NCBI RefSeq assembly: GCF_021026195.1
Contig: NZ_JAJNCT010000005.1
Span: forward strand, 399,231-463,230
DNA from: Comamonas koreensis
GTDB lineage: Bacteria; Pseudomonadota; Gammaproteobacteria; Burkholderiales; Burkholderiaceae_C
Length of the DNA stretch: 64,000 nt
Direction of reading: 5' to 3'
Part shown: piece after piece, positions 1 to 8,378 of the stretch
Layout of the letters: each line of letters opens with the position of its first letter
Position numbering within the stretch: position 1 is the first letter of the stretch
Program-made: the position numbers and the translations under genes
Notes under the pieces: model-generated
Told to the model about the DNA's origin: nothing
What the model saw: only the letters and a program-made list of their open reading frames with translations
Databases searched by the model: none

Positions 1-3000
1 CTCAAGCTGGGTTTCCCCGGCCCGGGTGTACTCGTCCGTCGTCAGCACCAGGCCGCCCATCTGATCGGCGATCTTCTGGAACTCCTCCTGCAGCTTCTTG
101 GTGGCCTCTTCCTCGCTCAGGCCTTTAAGGTTGACCTTGATCCTGGCTGTGAAGCCGTCCAAGGCCTCCCCACCCAGGCCCACAGCACCAGCCATGGCGC
201 GGATGGATTCATCCATTGCCAGAAACTGGTTGCCCAGCGCAGAGCGCATTTCCTCGGGCAGCTCTTCGTAGGTCGTTTTGTTCGACCGGAACAGACCGCC
301 CTTGTAGTACTTGAACAGCCGGCCCTCAAAGCCACTGTCTCCGCCGAAGGTGCCTTCTACGCCTGACTCCTTGAGCTTGCGGCCAAAGAGCGAACCAAAG
401 ATGTCGCCGCCAAACAGCAAGCCAAGGCCGCCGATGATGGGACCCAGCGCGCCCAGGAACGTGCCCAGACCGCCCAAGATGTTGCCCGAGCCCATTGCAA
501 TGGTGCCGGCAGACATAGCGCCGCCGAAGGTTGCGCCAGTCGTGCTCAGCCCCAGTGAGCCCATCAGGCCGCCGAAGCCTGCGGACATACCACCACCAAA
601 GGTGCCCAGCAGTCCAAGCGCATTCGCGCCGCTCAGGCCGGAGCTGAGGTTGCTGAACATGCCGCCGCCAGAGGCTGCCGCACCAGCAGCTGCTGCACCG
701 CTGGACAAGCCAAACACACTGGCCACGATATTCATCACGAAAGGCTTGATGAACAAAGCTCGCAGCAGACCCTTGATGTACTCTGCAGCGCTCTTACCTC
801 CGTCCATGAGCGAGTTCGCCAGAGCGTTCCCAACATCGTCCATCATCCGGCGTGCTTCATTGGTGGCGTCCGCCGCTGATCGGGTGAAATTGTCAAAGGT
901 CTCTTTTTCCCCGAGAAGGCCGATCAGCTCTTTCCGCTTCTCGATCTCTGCCTCCAGTATGAATACATTGGCTTCGTTGTTTTCCTTCAGCTTCTCAAGT
1001 GCAAGGGTTTCCTCCGCCCGCGCCAATGTGACCATCTCAAGAGCCAGGGCCAAAGAGATATTCTGGCTATAGGCCATCCGAGCGGCCGCGATGTCATCCT
1101 TCAGTTTCTGAACATTCCCAGACACTGCGTTGGCAGCGCTCAGGCGCGCATTCGTAATCGCTTCCTGCGCCCTCCTTTCAGCATCAAGAGCCTTTTGCTT
1201 CTCCCGCAACGCCTCGGCCTCTTCCTTCGCCTGTGCGATCATGAACGGCTGCTTGGCTAAGAGCTTCGCCTGCTCCTTCTCTAGGTCTTGAACATTCTTG
1301 ATGACGCCAGATTTAAAGGCCATCGAGAGTGAATCCCAGTCCTTATAGAAGGTAGAGGACAAGCCTGCCAGCTCACCAATGAGCTTCGTCTGGCGCTCCA
1401 TCTCACGGTTTTCAGCATTCATCTGCTTGCTGCGCCCCGCTCCCTTCTTGTCGGCGTACTTGTCCTCGATGTCCCTCTGGATCTGAACGTATTCTTCGCT
1501 GATGCGATTACGCTCCTTCTCCGTGAGGGTTGCGTCTTTGAGGCGCTCTTTGTATCTCTCGCTGGCTTGAGCCAACTCTTCGGATCGCTGGACCTCTTTC
1601 GCCTTGTGCTTGTCATAGAGCTGCGACCAGCTAACCGCGTTCTGAGTTGCCTTGGCTGACGCCTCTTTTGCGACGGCATTCAGCTGCTCGGCGGCAGAGG
1701 TTGCTTCCAGTTGCCATTCTTCAGCACGCAACGCTTCAATGCGTTCCTGAATTCGCTTCTTGGTTTCAGCGGTCACGCGGCCAGTTGCTGCGCCGCCTCC
1801 CGTTTCTCCCCAGCTTTGCTGGTTCATCAGGGAGTTCAGCTCCTTGCGGACATCGCCCAGCCGGTCATTTAGGGTCGCAGCGCGGCCCACATTTAACATC
1901 GCGTCCCACGCCTCTTTAGCCGCGTTTTTGATGCCATTCCAGCCGCGCTCGATATAGCCCAGGTTGTTCTTGATGTTCTGCCCACGCTCACGCATCGCTG
2001 AATCAAGAGCATTCATTGCAACCTGAGCTGCCTCCGCGCTTCGCCCTTGATCATCCAGGGATTTGATCTGATCGTAGACAGACGAGGTCAAGAAGTTCAT
2101 GCCCTCGTTGAGTTTGACGACGGCAGCTAGCGGGTCCTTCTGGAGGTCGGCAAACTGCTTGGCAGTGTCCTCAACAGCTTGACCGGTGGCCTTCTCCCAT
2201 TCAATGGCGGTTTGAGTGAACTGCCGCAGGTTATTACTACCCTGCACGCCGGCTGCCACAAACGCAGCCAACCCTTCTGCAGCTTGGGCTTGCGTACCTA
2301 CCACGCCGTCAATTTCTCGGGCGTACTCCCTCAATTGGGTGCGAGTCGTTCCGGTTGCATTGCCCGACAACACCATTGCACGCACAAATGCGTCATTCTC
2401 TTTTGCACCCATCGCATAAGCGGCGGCCACCGCAGCCGCACCAGCAGCCAACAAAGTGAAAGGGCTGACCAGTGAGAGGACGTAACCGCCGAGCGCCTTG
2501 GCAGCATTTCCTGCGCCGCCGAACATATCCTTCAACTGGCCACCCTGTTGCAGCAGCACAGTCAGCGGAGCCTGTCCAGCCTGCAAGCTCACCACGATGT
2601 CGGTGAACTGGGCAGGAACGTTTCGCAGAGCCGCCGCCGTAGCAGCAGCGGACATGCCCAGATTTGCGTTCGAGGCGCGCAGGCGATCCTGCTCCGCGAT
2701 GACACCCCGCAAAGCCTCAATCTGAGGCTTGTACATATCGGGCGTAAAGCCCTTGAGCTGGGCCTTGAGCTCAAACTCCTTGACCTTGTCGCCGGCCGCC
2801 TGGATCTGGGTTGCGGCGCGGGTGACCTCTGAGGACCAGCCTTTGAAGGCGCGCTCAGACACCTTCATGCTGGAGTCAGTGGTCGGGCCCAGCTTCTTGA
2901 CGGATTCGCCCAGGCGATCAACACCGCCGGCGCCCTTGTTTGACTCGTCCTGGACGGTCTTGCCGAAGTCCTTGATGCTCTTGGTTGCCTCTTGGAGGCC

Positions 3001-3057
3001 GGTTTTTACCCCAGAGGCGTCTACGCCGACATTGATATTCTTGGTTAGATCAGCCAT
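1..3057 (-). CDS. Tail length tape measure protein (C-terminus beyond window)
   Basis: Sets tail length and is threaded through the tail tube of long-tailed phages. The frame is open from ATG at 3057 to position 1, at least 1,019 residues. Around residues 130-170 there is the region ending VLLQQGGQLKDMFGG that is typical of the lambda H/TMP_2 family. It is followed by an Ala-rich hydrophobic stretch, long charged coiled-coil segments rich in Glu, Lys and Arg (about residues 430-680), and a Gly-rich hydrophobic region near the left edge. It lies directly downstream of the G/GT chaperone pair, its expected place. Subfamily is inferred from recognised sequence style. Confidence 0.9.
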   Translation of the reverse strand, partial: MADLTKNINVGVDASGVKTGLQEATKSIKDFGKTVQDESNKGAGGVDRLGESVKKLGPTTDSSMKVSERAFKGWSSEVTRAATQIQAAGDKVKEFELKAQLKGFTPDMYKPQIEALRGVIAEQDRLRASNANLGMSAAATAAALRNVPAQFTDIVVSLQAGQAPLTVLLQQGGQLKDMFGGAGNAAKALGGYVLSLVSPFTLLAAGAAAVAAAYAMGAKENDAFVRAMVLSGNATGTTRTQLREYAREIDGVVGTQAQAAEGLAAFVAAGVQGSNNLRQFTQTAIEWEKATGQAVEDTAKQFADLQKDPLAAVVKLNEGMNFLTSSVYDQIKSLDDQGRSAEAAQVAMNALDSAMRERGQNIKNNLGYIERGWNGIKNAAKEAWDAMLNVGRAATLNDRLGDVRKELNSLMNQQSWGETGGGAATGRVTAETKKRIQERIEALRAEEWQLEATSAAEQLNAVAKEASAKATQNAVSWSQLYDKHKAKEVQRSEELAQASERYKERLKDATLTEKERNRISEEYVQIQRDIEDKYADKKGAGRSKQMNAENREMERQTKLIGELAGLSSTFYKDWDSLSMAFKSGVIKNVQDLEKEQAKLLAKQPFMIAQAKEEAEALREKQKALDAERRAQEAITNARLSAANAVSGNVQKLKDDIAAARMAYSQNISLALALEMVTLARAEETLALEKLKENNEANVFILEAEIEKRKELIGLLGEKETFDNFTRSAADATNEARRMMDDVGNALANSLMDGGKSAAEYIKGLLRALFIKPFVMNIVASVFGLSSGAAAAGAAASGGGMFSNLSSGLSGANALGLLGTFGGGMSAGFGGLMGSLGLSTTGATFGGAMSAGTIAMGSGNILGGLGTFLGALGPIIGGLGLLFGGDIFGSLFGRKLKESGVEGTFGGDSGFEGRLFKYYKGGLFRSNKTTYEELPEEMRSALGNQFLAMDESIRAMAGAVGLGGEALDGFTARIKVNLKGLSEEEATKKLQEEFQKIADQMGGLVLTTDEYTRAGETQLE

Positions 3058-3071
3058 AGCAGCACCAATAG

Positions 3072-3122
3072 AAAAGGCCCGCCGAAGCGAGCCTTAGAAA
3101 TGAGAAAACCCACCGAGGTGGG
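3072..3122 (-). terminator. Tandem U-tailed hairpins before the tape measure gene
   Basis: Two stem-loops read on the minus strand. The first (3105-3122) has stem CCCAC/GTGGG followed by TTTTC. The second (3072-3094) has an 8-bp stem closed by a TTCG tetraloop and followed by TTTTC. Both sit between the chaperone reading frame and the tape measure start, so they probably attenuate transcription into the tape measure gene unless RNA polymerase is antiterminated. Confidence 0.6.
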
Positions 3123-3466
3123 CTATTTCTTGCGGGATCGCTCTTGCTGCTCCCTGCGCTCTTGCATGACCTCCAAGGCGCCGCGTTCCAACAGACTGAT
3201 CTCGCGCAAGACTTGGTTGCGCTCGCGCTGTTTGATGCCCTCGGCATCCAGCCAGCTATAGATCACGTTGTAGTCAAGGGCGTAGATACCACCCATGCCG
3301 GCGCGCCACTGGCTGGAGTTGTCGATGAAGCATCGATACGCGAGCTCGTGGTCGGGGTAGCAGACAAGGGGCTCTTTCTCCTGGATCATCTCGGCAGGGA
3401 ACCCCATGGCTACCAGTTGTTGAGGACTGGACCGGTCGCCAAACAGCTCCCGGCCCAGCTCAATCA
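3123..3466 (-). CDS. DUF1799-like frameshift extension of the tail assembly chaperone (GT)
   Basis: Downstream half of the lambda G/GT-type chaperone pair. An ATG-initiated frame begins at 3407, but the frame is open back to 3466 and joins the upstream chaperone exactly one base back at a slippery heptamer, so the main product is probably a fusion of about 241 residues. The segment containing SSQWRAGMGGIYALDY matches the DUF1799 signature, a family known as the T part of such fusions. The C-terminus is charged (ending RSRKK). In lambda, G and GT recruit tape measure and tube protein during tail assembly; the same role is inferred here. Confidence 0.82.
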
Positions 3467-3847
3467 GTTTTTTACCTTGGCGCCCGAGTGAGCCTGGAAG
3501 AAGCCAGTCACGATGGCGCCGAAGGCAAACGCATGGGTGACAAAGAACTGCGTCAGGTTCTCCACGTTGAATTCGTCGGTGAACTCCCAGCCAGAGGCGA
3601 TTTTCATCACCAGCTTGGCCTGGTCGGCGCGCATGTCCTTCTCTTGCTCGTCGCTCAGAGGAGATTCGACGGTGGTTTTGTACTTCTCCTGCAGTTCGGT
3701 GAACTCGGCAGACAGAGTTTTCATCGCTTCGGTATCGTGGAAGCGGAACGTCAGGGTCAAGGGCTGTGGGCCCCGACCTGCGACCGGCACATCAGCGGTG
3801 CCCTTGAAAGTGGGAGCGGGAGCAAACGATGCGAGAGACTTCGCCAT
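3464..3847 (-). CDS. Tail assembly chaperone (G-like)
   Basis: Protein of 127 residues upstream of the tape measure, in the position of lambda G. It starts at ATG 3847 after AAGGAAAT and ends NTLTQF-type helical sequence then HSGAKVKN. The last codons form a slippery sequence leading into the overlapping DUF1799 frame. The family assignment comes from position, size, frameshift architecture and partner rather than from a strong motif in this half. It is expected to act in the cytoplasm, coating the tape measure during tail assembly and absent from the virion. Confidence 0.8.
   Translation of the reverse strand: MAKSLASFAPAPTFKGTADVPVAGRGPQPLTLTFRFHDTEAMKTLSAEFTELQEKYKTTVESPLSDEQEKDMRADQAKLVMKIASGWEFTDEFNVENLTQFFVTHAFAFGAIVTGFFQAHSGAKVKN
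3467..3473 (-). promoter_or_regulatory. Slippery heptamer for -1 programmed frameshift
   Basis: On the minus strand the last sense codons of the chaperone are GTA AAA AAC followed by TGA. This gives A AAA AAC in the correct X XXY YYZ register. Slipping one base back continues CTG ATT GAG CTG without a stop into the DUF1799 frame. Confidence 0.85.
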
Positions 3848-3870
3848 GATGGATTTCCTTCTTCTGAAAC

Positions 3871-3934
3871 AAAAAGGCCCGTGCAGGAGCTACCTGACGG
3901 GCATGAAAAACCCACCTTGAGGATTCAAAGCGGG
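3871..3934 (-). terminator. Tandem U-tailed hairpins between tail tube and chaperone genes
   Basis: Two minus-strand hairpins. The first read (3906-3934) has a 10-bp stem with G-U pairs and is followed by TTTTT. The second (3871-3902) has outer stem GCCCGT/ACGGGC with inner CAGG/CCTG and is followed by TTTTT. They lie between the abundant tail tube product and the low-abundance chaperone, which suits attenuation. Confidence 0.65.
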
Positions 3935-3945
3935 CGTGGCGACCT

Positions 3946-4593
3946 TTACTTGTAGGTCTTGATGGGGCGCAGCATGGACAGGGTCAGCTTGCCGGTGGTC
4001 ACGGCGTTGGAGGCCACCACAGGGGTCTCCTGCACGCTGATGTAGCCGTAGGCGTAGCTGATCGAGCCACCGTTGGGCAGGGCCATGCGAATCGCCACCA
4101 GGCGGTTGGCACGCGATGCCAAGACAGCGGCCTTGTAGCCTGGCAAGGTGGGATCCCAGCCAAAGGTCAGCTCCCAGCTCATTGCCGAGCGGGTCGTCGG
4201 GATCTTGATGCCGTACTTTTGCGACAGCGGGTTGAATTCCGCGTACTGCTGCTCACCGCCGGTAGGGCTGATTTCGCTGACCTGCTGCAGCTCGGTCCAG
4301 CCGGTGATGGGGCGGACCGTGCCTGCGCTGGAGCCTGGAGGGAACTGGATCACATCGGTGGTGTCTTCGTCTTCCAGGGTGATGGCACCCGTGGTGGCCG
4401 AGCCCACACGCAAGATGGAGTCGTTCATGTCCTCCCAGCCCGTGTTGAGCAGGAAGGGGTCTTTTGCCACCAGGCCGTGGGCCGGCGCAGCGATCACGGG
4501 AGGTGCTGCGTTGGTGATGGAGGTTACGGACACTGGCGCGCCAAACCCCGTCGAGATTGCGAACCGGGTGCCGGTCGATACTTCATAAGCCAT
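3946..4593 (-). CDS. Major tail tube protein
   Basis: A 215-residue protein, the expected size and place for a siphophage tail tube subunit. The start at 4593 (MAYEVSTGTRF) is preceded by GAAAGG, while the upstream in-frame start has no ribosome binding site. The sequence is rich in beta-strand, with Gly/Thr/Ser-rich stretches (SVTSITNAAPPVI; GSSAGTVRPITGW) and few Cys. Neighbours are tail completion (upstream) and tail chaperone (downstream). The assignment rests mainly on synteny and composition. Confidence 0.8.
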   Translation of the reverse strand: MAYEVSTGTRFAISTGFGAPVSVTSITNAAPPVIAAPAHGLVAKDPFLLNTGWEDMNDSILRVGSATTGAITLEDEDTTDVIQFPPGSSAGTVRPITGWTELQQVSEISPTGGEQQYAEFNPLSQKYGIKIPTTRSAMSWELTFGWDPTLPGYKAAVLASRANRLVAIRMALPNGGSISYAYGYISVQETPVVASNAVTTGKLTLSMLRPIKTYK

Positions 4594-4612
4594 TTTTGGG
4601 CCTTTCGGAAAT

Positions 4613-4689
4613 GAAAAAACCCGCCTGCGCAATCGCATAGCGGGTCGGTTTCGCCCTCGTCGGGCACAAAAAAACCGCCTTTCGGCGGC
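4613..4689 (-). terminator. Tandem U-tailed hairpins upstream of the tail tube gene
   Basis: Minus-strand stem GCCGCC-GAAA-GGCGG followed by seven T (4667-4689) and a second longer hairpin ACCCGC...GCGGGT with inner TGCG/CGCA followed by TTTTTT (4613-4645). Both precede the tail tube ribosome binding site. They are canonical intrinsic terminator shapes inside the late operon. Confidence 0.7.
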
Positions 4690-4709
4690 ATTCGGTTGGT
4701 TTCAGGGGG

Positions 4710-5060
4710 TCACTTCCACCAGATCGAGAAGTCCTGGCGGGAGCCGCGCAGCTTTAGATCTGCGTCAGAGTCGGATTCCATTGAGGCCATTGGGCGCGCC
4801 TGGAACACCTCGGTCTGGATCAACAAGTCTTCGATCTGGCGCATAAGTGCGTTTGATCGTCGGCGCGTTTTAGTCCACACAGTCAGTTGAACCTGGGAGT
4901 TGCGCAACTCGGGCGCGTCGTTAGCGATGGTCTTCACTACTTCACCAGGAACGAACTGATAGACCACGAACTCTGCTGGCATCGGCTCTTCTGCCATGTC
5001 GGGAAAGACATCCGGGAGAATGGACTCCAAGAGGGCTGTGAGCGAATCTTCAACGGCCAT
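4710..5060 (-). CDS. Tail completion protein (DUF3168-like)
   Basis: A 116-residue protein starting MAVEDSLTALLES at 5060 after a strong AAAGGAGG. It begins with a helix and a PDVFPDMAEEPMPAEFVVYQ segment typical of the DUF3168/gp17 family that caps or completes siphophage tails. The start overlaps the end of the upstream HK97 gp10-like gene by 11 bases, indicating coupling. Family call is moderate; place in the cluster is strong. Confidence 0.72.
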   Translation of the reverse strand: MAVEDSLTALLESILPDVFPDMAEEPMPAEFVVYQFVPGEVVKTIANDAPELRNSQVQLTVWTKTRRRSNALMRQIEDLLIQTEVFQARPMASMESDSDADLKLRGSRQDFSIWWK

Positions 5061-5517
5061 CCAGCACCTCCTTTGCAACTTCCATGAAGCGATCCGCGCT
5101 GGCCTGGACCGCCTCTGCACTGGCCTTCTGATATGTGCGGCGCATGAAGGGATTCGCCGGGGTATTCACCCCGCCCGTCTCCAGCTTCGTGCCACGCGCC
5201 ACCATGTAGCCGTAGGGCGCGTTCTTGTGGACCCAGCCAACCTTGTAGACCTTGAGCGTGTCCTTGCTGGCTTTCTTGTCGTAGCCCACATACATGGCCT
5301 TGAGCAGGTTGCCCGGCTCAAACCAGTACTTTTTGCTGCCACGGACAGAAAACCAGTGCCCTTTGATGGACCGGGGGACCTCTGCCTTCAACGCTTGGTA
5401 GAACACGTTGGCCCCATAGAGTGCAGCCGTCGGCGCGGCGCGCTTTACGATCTCATCTCCAGCCTTCTCCAGCTCCTTGGCGAGTTCATCGGTGTCGAAG
5501 CGGATCTCGGTCTTCAT
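5050..5517 (-). CDS. HK97 gp10-like head-tail/tail protein
   Basis: A 155-residue protein. An N-terminal amphipathic helix region (ELAKELEKAGDEIVKRA) is followed by the basic, aromatic central region (KGHWFSVRGSKKYWFEPGNL) and the PYGYMVARGT then NPFMRRT segments that are characteristic of the HK97 gp10 family. The ATG overlaps the stop of the head-closure gene (ATGA). It is thought to act at the neck or tail terminator. Confidence 0.85.
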   Translation of the reverse strand: MKTEIRFDTDELAKELEKAGDEIVKRAAPTAALYGANVFYQALKAEVPRSIKGHWFSVRGSKKYWFEPGNLLKAMYVGYDKKASKDTLKVYKVGWVHKNAPYGYMVARGTKLETGGVNTPANPFMRRTYQKASAEAVQASADRFMEVAKEVLDGR

Positions 5518-5831
5518 TGCGCCACCTTCAGCACCAGGTCCACGAACTTGCGCTGGGCCCGGTCCGGCAGAACGGCCTCGATGTCGAATTTCTGCCCGTC
5601 CAGCTGTACCACCATGTCAGGGGTGATGTCTGTCCGGTAGCGAATCCGCAGCGATGCCTTAGCGATGCTGGCCTGCGCGTCAGATTTGATGGTTGCCAGG
5701 CCAGACTGGTAGCGAAAATCGCCCCAGGTCGTGACCACGGACACCCATTCGTCAAGAGTCTGGCCGGCGGCGTCCTTGACCCGGGTCTTGCGGAGGAACT
5801 CGACGCGGTTGCGTAGTTGACCGGCTCTCAT
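5514..5831 (-). CDS. Head closure / head-tail joining protein
   Basis: A 105-residue protein beginning MRAGQLRNRVEFLRK, the characteristic opening of the phage head-tail joining family (SPP1 gp16/HK97 gp7 type), followed by a small beta-barrel-like sequence with DITPDMVVQLDGQKFDIEAV. The family is often annotated head-tail adaptor. It overlaps both neighbours by four bases (ATGA), a translationally coupled block. Confidence 0.87.
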   Translation of the reverse strand: MRAGQLRNRVEFLRKTRVKDAAGQTLDEWVSVVTTWGDFRYQSGLATIKSDAQASIAKASLRIRYRTDITPDMVVQLDGQKFDIEAVLPDRAQRKFVDLVLKVAQ

Positions 5832-6175
5832 ACACCAAAGCTCCTTCGGTGGGGCCGCAGCAGGTCGTAGGCCCCCATGGGAAGGCTAACGGCAGCCGAA
5901 GCGCCAACCACAACCGTCTCGCGGTTCTCGAACAGGTGCCCGCAGATCAGCAAAATGGCCGCCTTGACAGAAGATGAAGCCACCATGGGCATCTCTCCAG
6001 CCTCGTCGGCCAGCACTGCAGCATCCAAGGCTTCCTTGCTCTCATACAGCTTGCGCTGCAAATAGTCTTGGGCCGTGTCGAGGGCTGCATCCAGGTACAA
6101 CTCCAGCAGTTGCGCATCCGCCACCGGGTCAGCGCGGCAGTGCGCAATTGCTTGTTCGGTGGTTAGGATGGGCAT
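5828..6175 (-). CDS. Head-tail connector (HK97 gp6-like)
   Basis: A 115-residue, mostly helical protein beginning MPILTTEQAIAHCRADP, as in the gp6 connector family, with a long helix region (LELYLDAALDTAQDYLQRKLY) and a second helix leading to the C-terminal PMGAYDLLRPHR motif, which is typical of gp6-like adaptors. It forms the ring below the portal in HK97-like phages. Start codon overlaps the stop of the upstream 53-residue gene (TAATG). Confidence 0.87.
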   Translation of the reverse strand: MPILTTEQAIAHCRADPVADAQLLELYLDAALDTAQDYLQRKLYESKEALDAAVLADEAGEMPMVASSSVKAAILLICGHLFENRETVVVGASAAVSLPMGAYDLLRPHRRSFGV

Positions 6176-6336
6176 TACTTGGCTTTCTCTGGTCTTGCTT
6201 TGCTGGGCTTATCGTCCAGCACACCGCACTCTTGGGCCGCTTGCTCAAGCTCAGGCGGGCAGTCATCGCCGGGGCTGTACTCAACAGGATAGATTTCCCC
6301 ATTGGGCACGCCCCTGAAGGTCTTGGCGAACTTCAT
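6175..6336 (-). CDS. Small hypothetical protein between capsid and connector
   Basis: A 53-residue frame, MKFAKTFRGVPNGEIYPVEY at its start and a Lys/Pro-rich end. It is flush with the connector gene (TAATG overlap) and begins 12 bases after the capsid stop, so it is likely a real member of the head operon. Similar small proteins sit here in other HK97-type phages. No function is recognised. Confidence 0.7.
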   Translation of the reverse strand: MKFAKTFRGVPNGEIYPVEYSPGDDCPPELEQAAQECGVLDDKPSKARPEKAK

Positions 6337-6348
6337 GGGCGTCTAGCC

Positions 6349-7530
6349 TTAGGCGCTGGCAGCGATCTTGAGCGACCGCATGCACTCGGGGTTGACCACC
6401 GCGCCGCCCACACGCTTGGTGGTGTAGAACAGCACGTATGGCTTCTTGGTGTAGGGGTCGCGCAGCACGCGAACACCGATGCGATCAACGATCAGATAGC
6501 CCTGCTTGAAGTCGCCAAACATCACTGCATTGGCATTTGCGGCCACATCAGGCATATCAGGCACCTCAGTCACTGCAAAACCAGCCAGAGTTGCTGGTTG
6601 GCCTGCGACATAGCTGGGCTGCCAGATGTAGTTGCCCTGACCGTCCTTCAGCTTGCGCACCAGGCCCTGCGTCTTGCGGTTCATGATGAAGCGCGCATTG
6701 CCAGTAAAGGCGCTGGGCAGGCTGTAGACGATGTCAACGATGCCGTCCGTGGTGATTGCCGCAGCGGCGCCAGAGTTCACCTGCGCGATTGCACCAAACG
6801 GGTGAGCAGTAGCATTGGTGCCGCCAGTGACGTAGGTCAACAGGCCCTTTGGCTTGTTAACACCATCACCAGACAGGAAGGCCAGGCCTTCTTGCTTGGC
6901 GAATTCGGTTTGAACTTCACCAGCCAGCCACGCTTCCAGGTTGATCTCCGCATCATCCAGAATCTGCTGGGTAGCAGCCGGATTGGCGTAGATTTCACCA
7001 GTCGTGATGGTCATTGGCTGCAAGGTGCCAGTTGCCGTTTCAGGGCGAGCTGCAGTCTCACCAACCCAGCCAGAGGCGGTGCCGCCCATGTTGAACAGCT
7101 TGGTGTAGGCATTCTTGCTGGTGGTTTGCACGCCGCAAATCTGACGCATAGGCGAGACCAATACCAGCTTGTCGGTAATGGTGCGATCCCACTCGGTAGG
7201 CGTCAGGTAGCCGCCTTCTGCGTCAGCGCCCTTATTCAGAGCGGCCTGAACGTCGCCCTTCTTCATATGGGCAGAGAAGGCATCGGAGTATTCCTTGTCC
7301 TTCGGGCCGCTGCCGCCGCCTGCGCCCATTTGAGCTGCAGCGATCTTGGTGTGCGCATCTTCGACTTCTTGTTGCAGGCGGTCGATGTCGGCGTTGATCT
7401 TGTCCTGCTTGGCCTGGAAGTCAGCGGTGCTGTTGCCAGCTTTCAGGGCGTTCAGCTCTTGCGTGTGGGTGCTCTTGAACTCTTCAAAGGAGCGACCCAG
7501 GTCTTCAATGGTCTTGTTGATGTCGGTCAT
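6349..7530 (-). CDS. Major capsid protein, HK97 fold
   Basis: A 393-residue protein. The first about 70 residues are a charged coiled coil (delta domain acting as an internal scaffold), followed by a Gly-rich linker (QMGAGGGSGPKD) where the prohead protease would cut. The body contains the features of the HK97 gp5 family: GGYLTPTEWDRTI, the WVGETAARPET segment, NPAATQQILDDAEINLEAWL, LSGDGVNKPKGLL and the C-terminal GVRVLRDPYTKKPYVLFYTT. It lies directly downstream of the protease. Confidence 0.95.
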   Translation of the reverse strand: MTDINKTIEDLGRSFEEFKSTHTQELNALKAGNSTADFQAKQDKINADIDRLQQEVEDAHTKIAAAQMGAGGGSGPKDKEYSDAFSAHMKKGDVQAALNKGADAEGGYLTPTEWDRTITDKLVLVSPMRQICGVQTTSKNAYTKLFNMGGTASGWVGETAARPETATGTLQPMTITTGEIYANPAATQQILDDAEINLEAWLAGEVQTEFAKQEGLAFLSGDGVNKPKGLLTYVTGGTNATAHPFGAIAQVNSGAAAAITTDGIVDIVYSLPSAFTGNARFIMNRKTQGLVRKLKDGQGNYIWQPSYVAGQPATLAGFAVTEVPDMPDVAANANAVMFGDFKQGYLIVDRIGVRVLRDPYTKKPYVLFYTTKRVGGAVVNPECMRSLKIAASA

Positions 7531-7532
7531 AT

Positions 7533-8378
7533 TTAGCCTTTCATGGCGTTGAGTAGGTTTTGCAGCGAGGCCGCTGCCACTGGTTTTGCTGCCGAGTCAC
7601 TCAGGCCGCCATTGCCAGCCGAATCGCTCAGGCCGGACTTGAATTCGGATAGGACGCGCTGTGCTTCGCTACGAGGCATGCCGCTTGCGCGCAACGCAGC
7701 TTCGATGCGGCGCACCGCCGAAGCCTGTGTGTCGGAACCCTGTTTGATCGCCGAATCCTCCAGCAAGGCGTCCGCCCAGCCGTCAGCGACAGCAACAGAG
7801 CCGCCGATCCAGCTTTCCTTGTCCATCAGTGATGTGATGCGCTTGAGGTCCACACCAGTGCGCTCCTGATAGACATCGGCCATGGCCGCATCAAAGGGTG
7901 CCATCTGCTCGCTAAGTGCGGCGAAGTCGTGACGGTTGCCGGCGGCGAGACACCAGCAGTTGTGGATCATCAGGAACGATGGCCGACCAATGCGGATCTC
8001 ATCGCCAGCCATGGCGATCACCGAGGCGGCGCTTGCGGCCATGCCCAGAATGTTCACCGTGACACGGCCCGGATGCATACGCAGCTGGTTGTAGATCGCC
8101 ACCCCCTCGAACATGTCACCACCTGGGCTATTCACGTTCACGACCACATCACGCTCACCGATAGCGCGTAGGGCTCCAGCGATCCGGTTTGAGGTAACCC
8201 CCTCACCGGTCCACCAGTCCTCGCCGATCACATCCAAAATACTGATCGTGTTGTCTGAGGAGTCACCAGCGGCCGCCTGGATGCCTGGCGTCCAACGGGA
8301 CATCGCACTAGGCGACACAAACGACTGGATGCGACCGCGCGCCCCAGCGTTCAGCTCAGGTAGTTTTCGTAGGCTCAT
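7533..8378 (-). CDS. Prohead (head maturation) protease, ClpP type
   Basis: A 281-residue serine protease that cleaves the capsid scaffold domain. From the start MSLRKLPELN at 8378 it shows the oxyanion SPGGD at about 84-88, the nucleophile in GMAASAAS (Ser about 116) and His about 139 in FLMIHN, the ClpP/S14 pattern. The C-terminal tail carries two GLSDSA repeats and is probably autocleaved. A longer in-frame start at 8420 lies inside the portal gene and is less likely. The start used overlaps the end of the portal gene by 23 bases. Confidence 0.92.
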   Translation of the reverse strand: MSLRKLPELNAGARGRIQSFVSPSAMSRWTPGIQAAAGDSSDNTISILDVIGEDWWTGEGVTSNRIAGALRAIGERDVVVNVNSPGGDMFEGVAIYNQLRMHPGRVTVNILGMAASAASVIAMAGDEIRIGRPSFLMIHNCWCLAAGNRHDFAALSEQMAPFDAAMADVYQERTGVDLKRITSLMDKESWIGGSVAVADGWADALLEDSAIKQGSDTQASAVRRIEAALRASGMPRSEAQRVLSEFKSGLSDSAGNGGLSDSAAKPVAAASLQNLLNAMKG

